This document shows positions 45,023 to 55,362 of a stretch of 64,000 bases of DNA, in pieces. The notes under the pieces are model-generated. The model was given only the letters and a program-made list of their open reading frames with translations, was not told where the DNA came from and did not search any database. The DNA lies in assembly GCA_949987705.1 (NCBI GenBank), contig OX465281.1:99294326-99358325 (forward strand). The letters are read 5' to 3'. Source of the stretch: Thereva unica (lineage: Eukaryota > Arthropoda > Insecta > Diptera > Therevidae). Made by a program: the position numbers and the translations under genes. Position 1 is the first letter of the stretch. Every line of letters starts with the position of its first letter.

Positions 45023-47877
45023 GAGGGACTAGGTCAAAAACTAACGACATCCTTCAGGCATCGATGGCTAGCGGGTTCGATGTCATAGCATTTACTGAAA
45101 CCTGGCTTCATGAAGGTATTCTTAATGCGGAACTCTTTGATTCCTCTTACCAAGTGTTTCGGAGGGATCGTTACACTGACTCGGATGCTCGTGGAGGTGG
45201 CGTACTTCTTGCTTGTAGTAGCCATCTGTCTTGTAATCCAATTTCTCTTCCTAGTTTTTCTATCCACCTTGACATTGAGCTTGTCGCTCTTAAAATTACC
45301 TTTTCAAAAATTAATCTCTTTCTGCTGTGCTGCTATATCCCACCAGATATGTTAAGCACTCTTGACGATAGAGGTAAAAATCTCTATGATATTCTCATCT
45401 CTGGTGTTGATTATATCTCGAGTATGATGGACACTGGCGATGAATTACTTCTCGTTGGAGACTTTAATTTACCCAATATTCAGTGGGTAACGGATGTAGA
45501 TGACGATAACTACCTTCCTGAAGGCAACCTGAATTCTAAGGAATCCTGTTTTCTTAATTCCTTATTCTCACTTGGCTTGAATCAAATGAGCGGTGTATCT
45601 AACGTTTTGGGGAGGCAGTTAGATCTTGTATTCTTTACTGACGCAGTCAATATGACTGTCGAACTCAGTCCAACAGTCATGACGTCTGTTGACAGTTACC
45701 ATCCTCCGCTTCTGCTTAATTATTGCTTCAATTCAGAGAATAAGCCTTGTCCGGAGGAGGTAACCCATTCCTTTAACTTTAGAAAGGCTAACTTTGGGGA
45801 GCTGTCATCTAAGCTTGCCTCGATCGATTTTAACAGTTTGCTTTCCGCAAATGAGTTGGATGACGACGTGGCACTGTTTTATAACGTACTATACGAGGCC
45901 CTCGTTTCTTGCGTACCTTATGAGCCCCAAAAACTGCCCAGTTCTTCTCCCCCTTGGTTTAATAATGAACTCAGGCATTTAAAAAATCAGAAGAATAGAC
46001 TTTGGAAAACCTATTTAAAGAGAAAGGACTCTCCTAGTCGCAATTCATTTATCAATTGCTATAACAGATTTCGTTCACTCTCTTTTACTCTGTATCGTGA
46101 ACACCTTAGCAGCATGAGTGATAAAGTGTTTACTGATCCTAGGAACTTCTTTAAATTTGTCAACTCTAAGAAAAAAGTTGATAACTACCCTAATACTATG
46201 CAACACACGAACTGGTCTAGCGCTGAGTCACTTGCGATTTGCAACATGTTTGCATCATTCTTTCATCAATCTTTTTTACCTTCTGACTTTCAGCCTAATG
46301 ACAATAATTTTCGTCACATTACCCCTAACCGAGAGCCTCATTTTTTACCTCTCTCAATTACCCTTGCTGATATCGTGAAACATATTGATGAACTCCCTTT
46401 CGACTTCACTTCGGGCCCTGACGGTATTCCACCTGCTGCCCTGAAGTCCTGTGCGGAGGTTCTCCAGTCTCCACTGAAAACCCTGTTTCAGAAATCCCTG
46501 GATAAAGGGTGCTTCCCTACGCTTTGGAAGAATTCGTTTATAATTCCTATTCACAAAAGTGGTAGCAAAAACGAAATATCGAATTATAGACCAATTGCGA
46601 AGTTGTCTGTTATACCGAAGCTTTTCGAATCAATTATCTATTCTGCGATCGCTCCGATCTGCAAGAGGCTTGTCTCAACGAATCAACATGGTTTTCTTGC
46701 AGGTCGTTCCACTACCACAAATCTTCTTGAGTTCACTTCTCATGCTGTCGAGGGCTTCGTTTCTGGTTGTCAAACTGATTGCGTTTACACTGATTTTAGA
46801 AAGGCATTTGACAAGCTCTCCCATTCTATTATAATTCTCAAATTAAGAAGGCTTGGCTTTCCGCAAGCACTTCTGGTGTGGTTCCAGTCTTACTTAGCTG
46901 ACCGGACCTACCAAGTTCTTTTTCGAGGATCCAAATCAGTACCCATTGAAGCATCATCCGGTGTCCCTCAAGGAAGTCATCTGGGCCCTCTTCTCTTCAT
47001 TTTATCAATTGATGACATTGTTTCCTTGTTAAGACACTGTAGAATATTGATTTACGCTGATGACATCAAGTTATACCGTCACATTAAGAGTATTGAGGAT
47101 TGCAAACTTTTGCAAGCTGATCTTGACACCTTTTACTCTTGGTGTACTTATAACAACCTGGTTCTTAATATTAGTAAATGTGAAGTCATGACTTTTAGTA
47201 GGAAACGTGATCCTATAATTTTCAACTACACCTTTCTTAATGAAGGTGTCCCTCGTGTAAACTTTGTTAAAGATCTCGGGATTAGATTTGATAGTAAGCT
47301 GGATTTTTCCACTCACATCAACTATATCTCTTCTAGAGGTAGTTTAGTCCTGGGTTTTATAAAAAGGTGGTCCAAAAAATTTAACAACCCCTTGATTACT
47401 AAACACCTTTATATTTCTCTGGTCAGACCATTACTCGAATATGCGTCCCAGGTTTGGTCTCCTCACTACTCTGTGCATGTTAGAACTATTGAATCGGTCC
47501 AACGAAGGTTCGTTCGATTCGCACTGAATCATCTTCCTTGGGAAAACCCATTAGTTCTTCCATCTTATGAATCTCGGCTTAAGTTACTTAACTTAAGCTC
47601 TCTACACAAGCGCCGTGAGGTGGCCGATGTTGTTTTTGTTCATCAGCTCCTTAATAGAAAGGTTGACTCAGGTTTTCTAGATCACCGTGCATCGTTTAGA
47701 GTGAGTCGTTACAATCTAAGAGGACCACCTCTCTTACAAAGCAACTCTTCTAATACGAATTACGGCAGATTCGAACCTGTCAATCGCATGTTCATTAACG
47801 TGAACAACAATATTCATGTGTTTGACGTGAGTATTGGTAAAGATGCCCTTAAAAGGAGTCTTTTCAATCTGACGTGA
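45001..47877 (+). CDS. LINE-2 ORF2, endonuclease-reverse transcriptase, open
   Basis: Open for at least 937 codons from ATG 45064. The same frame is open further upstream and contains LSLYYQNVRGTRSK, the APE N-terminal motif, so the true start lies upstream of 45064, near 44985-45001 or earlier. Catalytic motifs are ETWLHE, GDFNLPNIQW and VDSYHPPLL (endonuclease), then GPDGIPPAALK, IPIHKSGSKNEISNYRPI, QHGFLAGRSTTTNLL, YTDFRKAFDKLSH, SSGVPQGSHLGPLLF and LIYADDIKLY (RT). Stop codon TGA at 47875-47877. It appears intact and young, but ORF1 is truncated. Confidence 0.88.
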   Translation, partial: SLYYQNVRGTRSKTNDILQASMASGFDVIAFTETWLHEGILNAELFDSSYQVFRRDRYTDSDARGGGVLLACSSHLSCNPISLPSFSIHLDIELVALKITFSKINLFLLCCYIPPDMLSTLDDRGKNLYDILISGVDYISSMMDTGDELLLVGDFNLPNIQWVTDVDDDNYLPEGNLNSKESCFLNSLFSLGLNQMSGVSNVLGRQLDLVFFTDAVNMTVELSPTVMTSVDSYHPPLLLNYCFNSENKPCPEEVTHSFNFRKANFGELSSKLASIDFNSLLSANELDDDVALFYNVLYEALVSCVPYEPQKLPSSSPPWFNNELRHLKNQKNRLWKTYLKRKDSPSRNSFINCYNRFRSLSFTLYREHLSSMSDKVFTDPRNFFKFVNSKKKVDNYPNTMQHTNWSSAESLAICNMFASFFHQSFLPSDFQPNDNNFRHITPNREPHFLPLSITLADIVKHIDELPFDFTSGPDGIPPAALKSCAEVLQSPLKTLFQKSLDKGCFPTLWKNSFIIPIHKSGSKNEISNYRPIAKLSVIPKLFESIIYSAIAPICKRLVSTNQHGFLAGRSTTTNLLEFTSHAVEGFVSGCQTDCVYTDFRKAFDKLSHSIIILKLRRLGFPQALLVWFQSYLADRTYQVLFRGSKSVPIEASSGVPQGSHLGPLLFILSIDDIVSLLRHCRILIYADDIKLYRHIKSIEDCKLLQADLDTFYSWCTYNNLVLNISKCEVMTFSRKRDPIIFNYTFLNEGVPRVNFVKDLGIRFDSKLDFSTHINYISSRGSLVLGFIKRWSKKFNNPLITKHLYISLVRPLLEYASQVWSPHYSVHVRTIESVQRRFVRFALNHLPWENPLVLPSYESRLKLLNLSSLHKRREVADVVFVHQLLNRKVDSGFLDHRASFRVSRYNLRGPPLLQSNSSNTNYGRFEPVNRMFINVNNNIHVFDVSIGKDALKRSLFNLT

Positions 47878-48066
47878 TTGCGTACATTTTATGTTGTCTG
47901 GTGTGTTACATGTTGGATGCCCTTACTTTTTATTTTAATCTATGTATGTTCAATCTCTACTAATATTTACTAATATTTTATGTTTGCATGTCTCAGCTGA
48001 TCCACGGCAGTGGTAAATATTTCTCAGCCCTGCTGGGAAGTGTGCCTTCTGTGTTAGAAGGGAAAC

Positions 48067-48070
48067 TCTA

Positions 48071-48133
<63 letters not shown>
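48067..48133. repeat. (TA)n tract at the LINE-2 tail
   Basis: About 30 TA repeats with one TATG variant lie between the LINE-2 tail and the Helitron B 3' end. Confidence 0.93.
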
Positions 48134-48136
<3 letters not shown>

Positions 48137-48137
<1 letters not shown>

Positions 48138-49791
48138 TAGCAAAAACCCGCGTGCGTTGCAACGCCTTTCAATAAAATAAGATTATGGGGACACAGTCTG
48201 CGATAGGAAAAAGCTATAGTGAAAAAAGAACAAATCTGGGAAAATTGATTTTGGGATATGACCGCCATGGACCAAATGATATATTGAGTATACTATATTG
48301 CCTATCGTGTTCTACTTATCATACTCTCTCATTTGCTACCCATCTCGAAGGGGTTGGGAAGAAAATGGTAATCCGCCCTCTTGAGATGACCGCCATGTAC
48401 CAAACGATATATTGAGTATACTATATTGGTTATGGTGTTCTACTTCTCATACTCTTTCATTTGATACCCATGTCGTAGGGGGTGTGAAGGAAATGGTAAT
48501 CCGCCTTCTCGAGATGGCCGCTATGGACCAAACGATATATTGAGTATACTATATTGCTTATATTGTTCTACTTATCATACTCTTTCATTTGATACCCATC
48601 TAGAAGGGGTTGTGAAGAAAATGGTAAACCGCCCTTTTGAGATGGCCGCCATGGACCAAATTATAAATATATTGCTTATGGTGTTCTACTTTTCATAGCC
48701 TTTTATTTGATACCCATGTCTCGGGTGTTGTGAAAAAAATGGTAATCCGCCCTCTTGAGATGGCCGCCATGAATCTAATGACATAGTCTATGGCATTCTT
48801 CTTATAATGCCCTTTCATTTGATACCAATGTCGAGGGGGTAGTGAAGAAAATAATCATCCTCCCTCTTGAGATGACCGCCATGGACCAAACGATATATTG
48901 AGTATACATACTATATTGCTTATGGTGTTCTATTATCATACCTTTTCATTTGAAATCCATATCGAGGGGTGTGAAGATAATGGTAATCCAACCTCTGGAG
49001 ATGACCGCTATGGACCAAACGATATATTGAGTATACTATATTGCTTATGTGTTCTACTTATCATACTCTCTCATTTGATACCCATCTCGAAGGGGTTGTG
49101 AAGAAAATGGTAATCCGCCCGCTTGAGATGATCGCCATGGACCAAACGATATATTGAGTATACTTTATTGCCTATGGTGTTCTACTTATCATACTCTTTC
49201 ATTTGATATCCATGTCGAAGGGGTTGTGAAGAAAATGGTCATCTGCTCTCTTGAGATGACTGCCATGGACCAAACGATATATTGAGTATACTATATTGCT
49301 TATGTGTTCTACTTATCATACTCTCTCATTTGATACCCATCTCGAAGGGGTTGTGAAGAAAATGGTAATCCGCCCGCTTGAGATGATCGCCATGGACCAA
49401 ACGATATATTTAGTATACTTTATTGCCTATGGTGTTCTACTTATCATACTTTTTCATTTGATATCCATGTCGAAGGGGTTGTGAAGAAAATGGTCATCTG
49501 CTCTCTTGAGATGACTGCCATGGACCAAACGATATATTGAGTATACTATATTGCTTTTGGTGTTCTACTTACCATAACCTTTCATTTGATATCCATGTCG
49601 AGGGGTTGTAAAGAAAATGGTAATCCGCCCTCTTGAAATGGCTGCTATGGACCAAACGCCTACTTTTCTGTTGAAATTTTTTTGCTATAAACCTCACGGA
49701 ACCCGAGACCTTTCCAACGAATGCAAAACCGAGGAAATCGGATCGTGCGTTCTGGAATTATAGCGTCAGGAAGGAAAATCCGACTTATTTT

Positions 49792-49797
<6 letters not shown>
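48137..49797 (-). mobile_element. Helitron B, same family as Helitron A, reverse orientation
   Basis: On the plus strand it starts CTAGCAAAAACCCGCGTGCG, the complement of the Helitron A 3' end, and ends with TCCGACTTATTTTTATATTA, the complement of the A 5' end. The inner minisatellite is shorter (about 11 units, 48258-49660). Helitron A and B also share the unique flanking parts (for example TTTGCTATAAACCTCACGGA). It sits between two (TA)n tracts, so its A/T target is not visible in detail. Confidence 0.8.
48258..49660 (-). repeat. Minisatellite array in Helitron B, about 11 units
   Basis: The same 128-bp family as array A, read in reverse, with TTTCATTTGATACCCATGTC and CCTCTTGAGATGACCGCCAT. 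Units are more varied than in array A, and a block around 49010-49265 is repeated at about 49268-49530. Confidence 0.93.

Positions 49798-49846
<49 letters not shown>
49798..49846. repeat. (TA)n tract before the Tc1 relic
   Basis: Continuous TA repeats up to the Tc1 end. Together with 50424-50471 it was probably one tract before the Tc1 insertion. Confidence 0.93.
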
Positions 49847-49849
<3 letters not shown>

Positions 49850-50420
49850 TGCTGCGTACAAAATTAAGACCACCTACACTTTTTCATGAAACTTTTACTT
49901 TCGATGCCTACAGCTTTCGAATGATATGTTGGGCTACATAAATGAAACACTCAAATTGTACCTAAATCTAGTGTCTATATTCTGTAATAATTTCATTAAA
50001 ATAAAACAAGACGGTTTTGCACTATATATTATAAATGCACTGCAATTATCTGCAAAATGCACTGCAAAATGAATGCTGGACCGCTCAGAACAGGACAACT
50101 TCAGGACGCAAAAAAATTTTGAAAAGACGTGTTGGAAGTTCTTTCCTCAAGTTAGTTAAAGAAAATAGAGCCCTGTCATTTCGGCAGATCTCCATTACGC
50201 AAGCGTCTGCTGGTCACATTTGACGAATCCTTTGCGCAAAAGGATAGTTTGATTGGACAAAAAAATCCTTACATGCAGACCTGCTCGAGCAAGAGTTTTG
50301 TGTCATAGAGGGTAACGCCCACAGCAATTGGAATCCGCAAGACTGGAACGAATTTTTTTCACAGATGAAAATGAAGCCAAGCCAAAGCCATTGAACGTGG
50401 TCTTAATTTTGTATGCAGCA

Positions 50421-50423
<3 letters not shown>
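49847..50423 (+). mobile_element. Tc1-type transposon relic, 577 bp
   Basis: The ends are CAGTGCTGCGTACAAAATTA and, as complement, CAGTGCTGCATACAAAATTA, about 27 bp of inverted repeat, flanked by TA. The interior contains part of a Tc1 helix-turn-helix transposase N-terminus (residues SGRKKILKRRVGSSF, then LVKENRALSFRQI, 50101-50190). The catalytic domain is deleted. It is inserted in a (TA)n tract. Confidence 0.9.

Positions 50424-50471
<48 letters not shown>
50424..50471. repeat. (TA)n tract after the Tc1 relic
   Basis: Right part of the TA tract interrupted by the Tc1 element. Confidence 0.93.
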
Positions 50472-50472
<1 letters not shown>

Positions 50473-50535
50473 TCGTATGTATGTGTATGCCTATATAGAT
50501 TTTCATGCTTAGCTGAAAAGTGCGCCTTCTGTGCT
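50472..50535 (+). repeat. Short copy of the LINE-2-family 3' end
   Basis: It reads CATGCTTAGCTGAAAAGTGC and GCCTTCTGTGCTACAAGGG, as in the 3' UTR at 48025-48055 and in the decayed copy near 10.2 kb. It lies right at the LINE-1 junction, so it may be the real 3' end of the inserted LINE-2, with the TA tract, Helitron and Tc1 lying inside its tail. Confidence 0.65.
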
Positions 50536-51199
50536 ACAAGGGTTAACTCTTGCTATTAAGCCATTTTGCGTTGTGAACATTGAAATCACCCGCAACGATG
50601 ATTTCACACTCAGGATTGGACGACAAAAATCCCGAGATTTGTTCGGAAATGGTATCAAAAGATGAAGTGGAGGCTTCGTTACTTATGTTAGGACTTCTGT
50701 ATAGGAAGCAGAAGAATATGACGTGGCTTTGGAATATGATTTTAACCCAAAGATAGTTGAAATCTGAAGTCGTGTTTGAAAATATTTTACAATAAGCCAC
50801 GTCATCCCTAACAAATATGGCAATACCCCTATGGGGGGAGAGATTGTGCACTAACGTGTACCCCGACACCTGGTAATGACCTAAGTCAGTATCGGGTGAT
50901 ATTTGGGTTTCACTAAGTGCGAAGATTGGGGGTTTATAAGTCAATAAGTGGCACTCAACAAAATAAAAATTCGCATGAAGTCCACGAATGTTACAAAAAT
51001 CAATAGCAAAATTTGACTTGTAACGGGACTTCGGTTGCGCGGGCTCAATCGCCACGTTTTCGGGGATATTTCCCAGCATTACATTTGCCGCAACCATCAG
51101 AGTCAATAAAATTTGTCCGCGTCAAAGTGTTATGCCTTTTGAGACGGGGCAAATTTTATCGACCGACCGAGAGAGGGTAGGGAGTAAGGGTACTTACTT
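50536..51199 (-). pseudogene. LINE-1 ORF2, N-terminal endonuclease part
   Basis: The frame 50543-51106 contains CNIRGLHANFY (N of the APE fold), FALSETQISPD (the catalytic Glu block), RGIAIFVRDDVAY and AGDFNVHNAKW. It ends where LINE-2 is inserted. The first Met shown is probably not the true start, because the upstream part is interrupted by the 51.2-53.8 kb element. Confidence 0.88.
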
Positions 51200-53773
51200 T
51201 AGTCCAGTCAATGCACGGTTTGCCTGGCAATTCCACCAAACAGTACCGATTGGCACCAAAATTTGGCTGTAGGTTCTACTTACCCTCTACTTCAAAGTTG
51301 TCAATGTGCCGACGGTTGCTTTTACCCTGGGGGTCGACGCCACCCCTTCTAGGGGGTTAAATTTTTTTTAATAAAAATAAGTATGGGAATGGATAGATTG
51401 ACTAATTTTAAGCAACTTTTGTTATATAAAGTTTTTACTAAAAGTCAATACTTTTCGAAATATTCGAGAGTGAAAACTTCAATTTTTCAGCAAAAAAAAC
51501 CCGTTTTCAGACGGTTTTTCATGAATAACTCTGAAAAAAAGTATTTTATGAAAAAACCATTCAGAGTAAAAATGTAGCTTATAAAAAAACAAAAAAAAAT
51601 ACTGGGTTTAAAATATCCTAGACCTAATGCTAACGGAGTAATAGCTTGTTAAAGGTTGGGTCTTCTTCGTCAAACGCCAAAATCGTAAGTTTCAACGTGA
51701 AATATCCGAAAAACAACGCATTTTTCGGGGAAAACTCATAAAACTTTTTTTGTAGTGGTTGGAAAAACCTTTCATTTTCTTTTTTTTTTAAGTTTCTAGT
51801 ACCCAAATTAAGCGAGTTATGACAAAAACAAAATTGATCCCCATTTTGTTGGCAGCAAAAAAATGTAAAATCACCCCCTAATTACCACCCCAATTGAACA
51901 TGATCGTTACCACTTTACAATTTACTTCATATATGTACTTATAATATGCCCTATAAGTTTGACCGGTTTTAAGTGCTTGGTTAAAAAAAAATGAGCTTGA
52001 AGTGAAGAGAGCTTTTTTGCAAGTTTGCAAAAAATTGCCTTTCTTTAAAAATAACTCAAAGACTATGAAAGATACGCAAAATTTAAAGAAGTGAAAAATT
52101 GTAGGTTTTCTTTTTCTAAAACTTCTGGTTTTTTTACTTTTTCTGTACGATGAAAATTGAGGAAGATATGGCCGTTTCAAGTTTTCACATGTTCGCAAAT
52201 GCAACGTTTTGAAGCTGTTTCAGCTCAAACTTTTAAAAAAATAAGAGCTTACAAAAAAATTAGTTTACATCAGCTTATAGCTCTTGGAAAAACCTATAAA
52301 ATAGTTTTTTGTTGAACTTGATAGCTCAAAAACTAAGGGAGTTATGGTAAAAATACCCAATCACAAATTTTTACAGTTATCAACACACGTATATAACAAC
52401 CTGATATAGAAGATTCCTTCATCTTTTCACACCTTCCCAGCCGGAAATTTATCAAGCGCTGTCAAAAGAAATAAGAATGCAGCGCTTCCAATTCATATGA
52501 TGTGGAAGTTCTTCGGAAGCACGCACTCTATACTCCCATTTTTGTGGTTTGTTTTCCTCAAGTTCTCATTTATCCCCCTCAGTTGGGAAATTTGTGATTT
52601 TTCTAATAATCGCATCACTTGTACTACTAATACTATTTTTGGTGAAAACAAAAGCTTCAGGAGCTTCCCAAGAGCTTCAATTTCCCAACTTCGACTGCGC
52701 TTCTTCAACAACAAAATATAAACGCTTCGCTCATGTCTGTGTTAAAAAGGAAGGGAATTGGGATATGAATAGGAAGCTGATATATCAAAGCCAAATCCAC
52801 AGCGAATTGTCATGTGTCTGCAAAGAACAAAGATAATTCGCAGCTTACACCAAATCTACTTCTGATTCGTAATACTCTAGAAGCGCATCACTAAAGCTTC
52901 CAGTGGAAGCACTTGCTTTATTTACCGCTGTGATGAAGATCCCATGTGATGTTGAGTTCAGCAAAAGTCACCAACACGTTGATTCGAGAGATACTCGAAT
53001 TCAAAAAGATACAAAGGATGTATTAGCTTTGCAGCAATTTTTATTAGACAAAAATCCTTTTGAAGACGTTGAACATTTGCAAAATATTGTCACGGGATTG
53101 ATTGGATCTGATAGCATTAATTGTTATGATGCTTTAACTGTTGGTATAGAGGCATTAAAAAAGATTAGTGGTCTAAATTTTGCAGAAATAAAATTATCCA
53201 AAAAAGATAAAGTCATTCCACTAATTGGAGTTAGTAGCAAATTGAAGATTGGTGGTAAATATGCTCCAATTGTAGATCAGGAGGAAGACGAGAATGAGGC
53301 AGATGAGAGTGAGGATGAAGAAGAAAAGAATTTTTAATTATGGTCTTTGATTTTTTTTGTGTTTTTTATATCAAAAAATATATTTATTGTTTTAATTAAA
53401 AACTTAAGAAAATTTTTAATTTTTCCTATTTTTTAAATCAAATTTTAAAAAGTAGGGGTTGTTTTTATAGGGTTTTTTTAAAGGGGTTGTTTTTATGGGG
53501 GTTGTTTTTATAGGGGTTGTCTTAATAAGGGTTGCAACTTGTAATTCATGATGCAATGATAATTTCGATCGATTAAACGCTTGAATCTACAATTTTACAC
53601 TTATTTTCGAATAGGGGTAGTTTACACCCCTAAAAAATAAAAAGCAACCCTCGGCACATTGACAACTTTGAAATATAGAGTAAGCAGAACCCAAATCCAA
53701 ATTTTGGTTCAAATTGGTGCTGTTTGGCAGGATTGCCAGCTTTCGCCGTTTTTTCCGTGCATTGACTGGACTA
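51200..53773 (+). mobile_element. 2.6-kb inverted-repeat element with an unplaced gene
   Basis: The left end is TAGTCCAGTCAATGCACGG, and the complement of the right end is TAGTCCAGTCAATGCACGG. The inverted similarity extends about 130-150 bp inwards with gaps (shared AAAGTTGTCAATGTGCCGA type text). The 3-bp flank is CTT on both sides (51197-51199 and 53774-53776). Its insertion in LINE-1 explains the gap there. The interior has a long AT-rich non-coding part (51370-52480) and an open frame at 52903-53337. I recognise no transposase. The superfamily is unassigned. Confidence 0.8.
52903..53337 (+). CDS. Unrecognised protein, C-terminal exon candidate, acidic tail
   Basis: 144 codons start with GTG directly after a TTCCAG acceptor-like site at 52897-52902, so this is probably the last exon of a longer gene. 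It contains a QKDTKDVLALQQFLLDKNPF block, then SDSINCYDALTVGIEAL and a KKDKVIPLIGVSSKLKI block, and ends in a run of Asp/Glu (about 20 acidic of the last 29). The pattern resembles uncharacterised transposon-associated proteins of invertebrates, but I cannot name the family. No stops are present, and base composition is AT-rich, as in the rest of the element. It may be a structural or recombination cofactor gene. Function unknown. Confidence 0.55.
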   Translation: MEALALFTAVMKIPCDVEFSKSHQHVDSRDTRIQKDTKDVLALQQFLLDKNPFEDVEHLQNIVTGLIGSDSINCYDALTVGIEALKKISGLNFAEIKLSKKDKVIPLIGVSSKLKIGGKYAPIVDQEEDENEADESEDEEEKNF

Positions 53774-53776
53774 CTT

Positions 53777-54010
53777 GCGCCGTTCGTCGGTCCGGTCGTG
53801 TCTAGTGAAGGGTGATGGGCCTTCGCGTTAGACTGCGCTCGTTTTTTATGACACTGTTTTTTTGTGCACGTTTTTAGTTTTTATTGTTTCCACAATTTTT
53901 TTTTTTTCTTTTTCACTGTTCACAATTTTTTTTGTTTTTTGTTTTTTTTCTTCGGCGCGTTCTTCAGGGACCGGAACAGCACACGTCCGCACACTTTGCT
54001 GTCCTAGCCC
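53777..54010 (-). other. Probable 5' part of LINE-1
   Basis: GC-rich text (GCGCCGTTCGTCGGTCCGG) followed by poly-T runs is bounded by the CTT junction and by the BEL RT. It would be the LINE-1 5' UTR. I could not confirm it with a protein. Confidence 0.45.
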
Positions 54011-55360
54011 AAACTCCAAGTGTTGTGGAGATCGTAAGGTAGCTCATTATCCCAATCGATTTTTGTCAGCCAAAGCCTTCGCAGGAAGATTTTGGCTGTG
54101 ATAATTACAGGTGACAACCATCTGAGCGGATCGTATTGTCAGCAAGTACTGATCGTTTTGTAACCGGTTCGGAGTCTGGCAGGGTGATTTTTAAGCGAAA
54201 AGTATCTGTAATTGGACACCAAGCAATGCCGAGCGTTTTGAATTGTGGATCTGAGACCATTTTTATAGAAGACAGTTGCTCCCGATCTGTCGGTGGAATA
54301 TCAGCAAGCAGAGAGGGTGAATTCGACAGCCATTTCCTCAGCTTGAACCCACCTAAGTGTAATACACCAATAAGCTGATTCCGAAGATTAATGGTAGTAG
54401 CTTCGTCAAATGCACCAAACAAGGCATCGTACACATAAAAGTTGTCTCTAATGACTTGACAAGCGTCCGGATACTGCGATTGATAGTCATTCGCCAGTTG
54501 GAGTAGAGTTCTACACGCGAGATATGGCGCGCTTGCGGTACCGTATGTCACCGTTAGAAGTCTGTAGCATTTGATAGGCTCGTCAGGTGAAAACCGCCAT
54601 AGTATTCTTTGCAACTCGGTATCCTTCCTGTCGACGACAATTTGTCGATACATTTTCTCGATATCTCCAGCTAGAACGAATGGATACAATCGCCATTTCA
54701 GTAGAATCAAAAACACGTCGTTCTGCAACTTAGGTCCACTGTGAAGAATATCATTAAGTGACAAACCAGACGAAGATTTTTGTGACCCATTAAAAACAAC
54801 TCTCAACTTTGTTGTAGTACTGCAGGGCTTTATAACGGCGTGATGAGGTAGGTAACAACTTTTGTGAGCCATGTAAGATTCTTCAGCGACTAACTCCATA
54901 TGATTTTTTTGTAGATACTCTGCCATGAATTGTGAGTAAGATTGACGTAGTTCTGGGTTGCGAAGATATCTGCGTTCCATTTGCCTCAGTGAATGCAGAG
55001 CTGCACTTCGTGTGTCTCCTAAAGCTGTATTAGTTTCCTTTAGTGGTAGTCTCACAACGTATCTTCCTTCATGACTTCGTGTATGCGTTCTGTGGTAGTG
55101 GTGTTCGCAGTCTTCTTCGTCAGGTTTCAACCTGGATGGTGATGGAGGCTCCTCTGTTTCCCAGAACTTGCGGAGAAGGTTACTGAGTTCAATTGTAGTT
55201 GTGAGGCAGCTGATTGTGGGCGAAGTATGACTTTGACCGCAATCCACTTCTCCTGATAAGATCCAGCCAAGCTTAGTAGCCTGTGCTAGAAGACCAGTTG
55301 ATGAGTCCTCGCACGTCCTCACATCTTTCTCGATGATTCTAGCATATGCTCCTGCACCTA
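54011..55360 (-). pseudogene. pol: BEL/Pao reverse transcriptase
   Basis: Minus-strand open frame 54105-55322 plus a small continuation to 54011. Motifs: GLLAQATKLGWILSG near the start, then KLRVVFNGSQKSSSGLSLND, LAGDIEKMYRQI, LLTVTYGTASAPYLA, and FKTLGIAWCP. The catalytic box reads NFYVYDAL where intact relatives have Y-V-D-D, so the first catalytic Asp is replaced by Tyr. Near 54110 a frameshift separates LADNTIRSDG from the RWLSPVIITAKIFL block that continues toward RNase H. It is inactive. Confidence 0.9.
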
Positions 55361-55362
55361 TG

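Larger units (their letters stand above)
44270..48066 (+). mobile_element. LINE-2, nearly complete, inserted in LINE-1
   Basis: ORF1 (5'-truncated) and a full ORF2 are followed by a 3' UTR that ends with a TATA-type tail at 48060-48135. The insertion point in LINE-1 is at 44269/44270. No clear target-site duplication was found. A second, very short copy of the same 3' end occurs at 50490-50535. The decayed copy at 10.2-11.0 kb belongs to the same family. CR1/Jockey-group by motifs. Confidence 0.88.
41761..54010 (-). mobile_element. LINE-1, APE-type LINE in minus orientation, split twice
   Basis: The ORF2 C-terminal endonuclease and RT lie at 41806-44269, the N-terminal endonuclease at 50536-51199, and probable 5' sequence at 53777-54010. 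The two coding pieces meet in the endonuclease right after a GDFNVHNAKW motif, so LINE-2 and its followers (44270-50535) are an insertion. The inverted-repeat element (51200-53773) is a second insertion, flanked by CTT. The 3' end is near 41763, with a GGGAATAGGTTAAGGGTTATG pattern repeated twice (on plus strand). A CR1/Jockey-group placement is likely but not proven. Confidence 0.75.

Noticed and set aside
47950..48162. Minus-strand frame with a long Ile-Tyr run
   Set aside because: It is translation of a (TA)n tract. The same holds for 50303-50506.
53862..54101. Phe-rich possible membrane protein
   Set aside because: It is translation of poly-T runs in the probable LINE-1 5' region.
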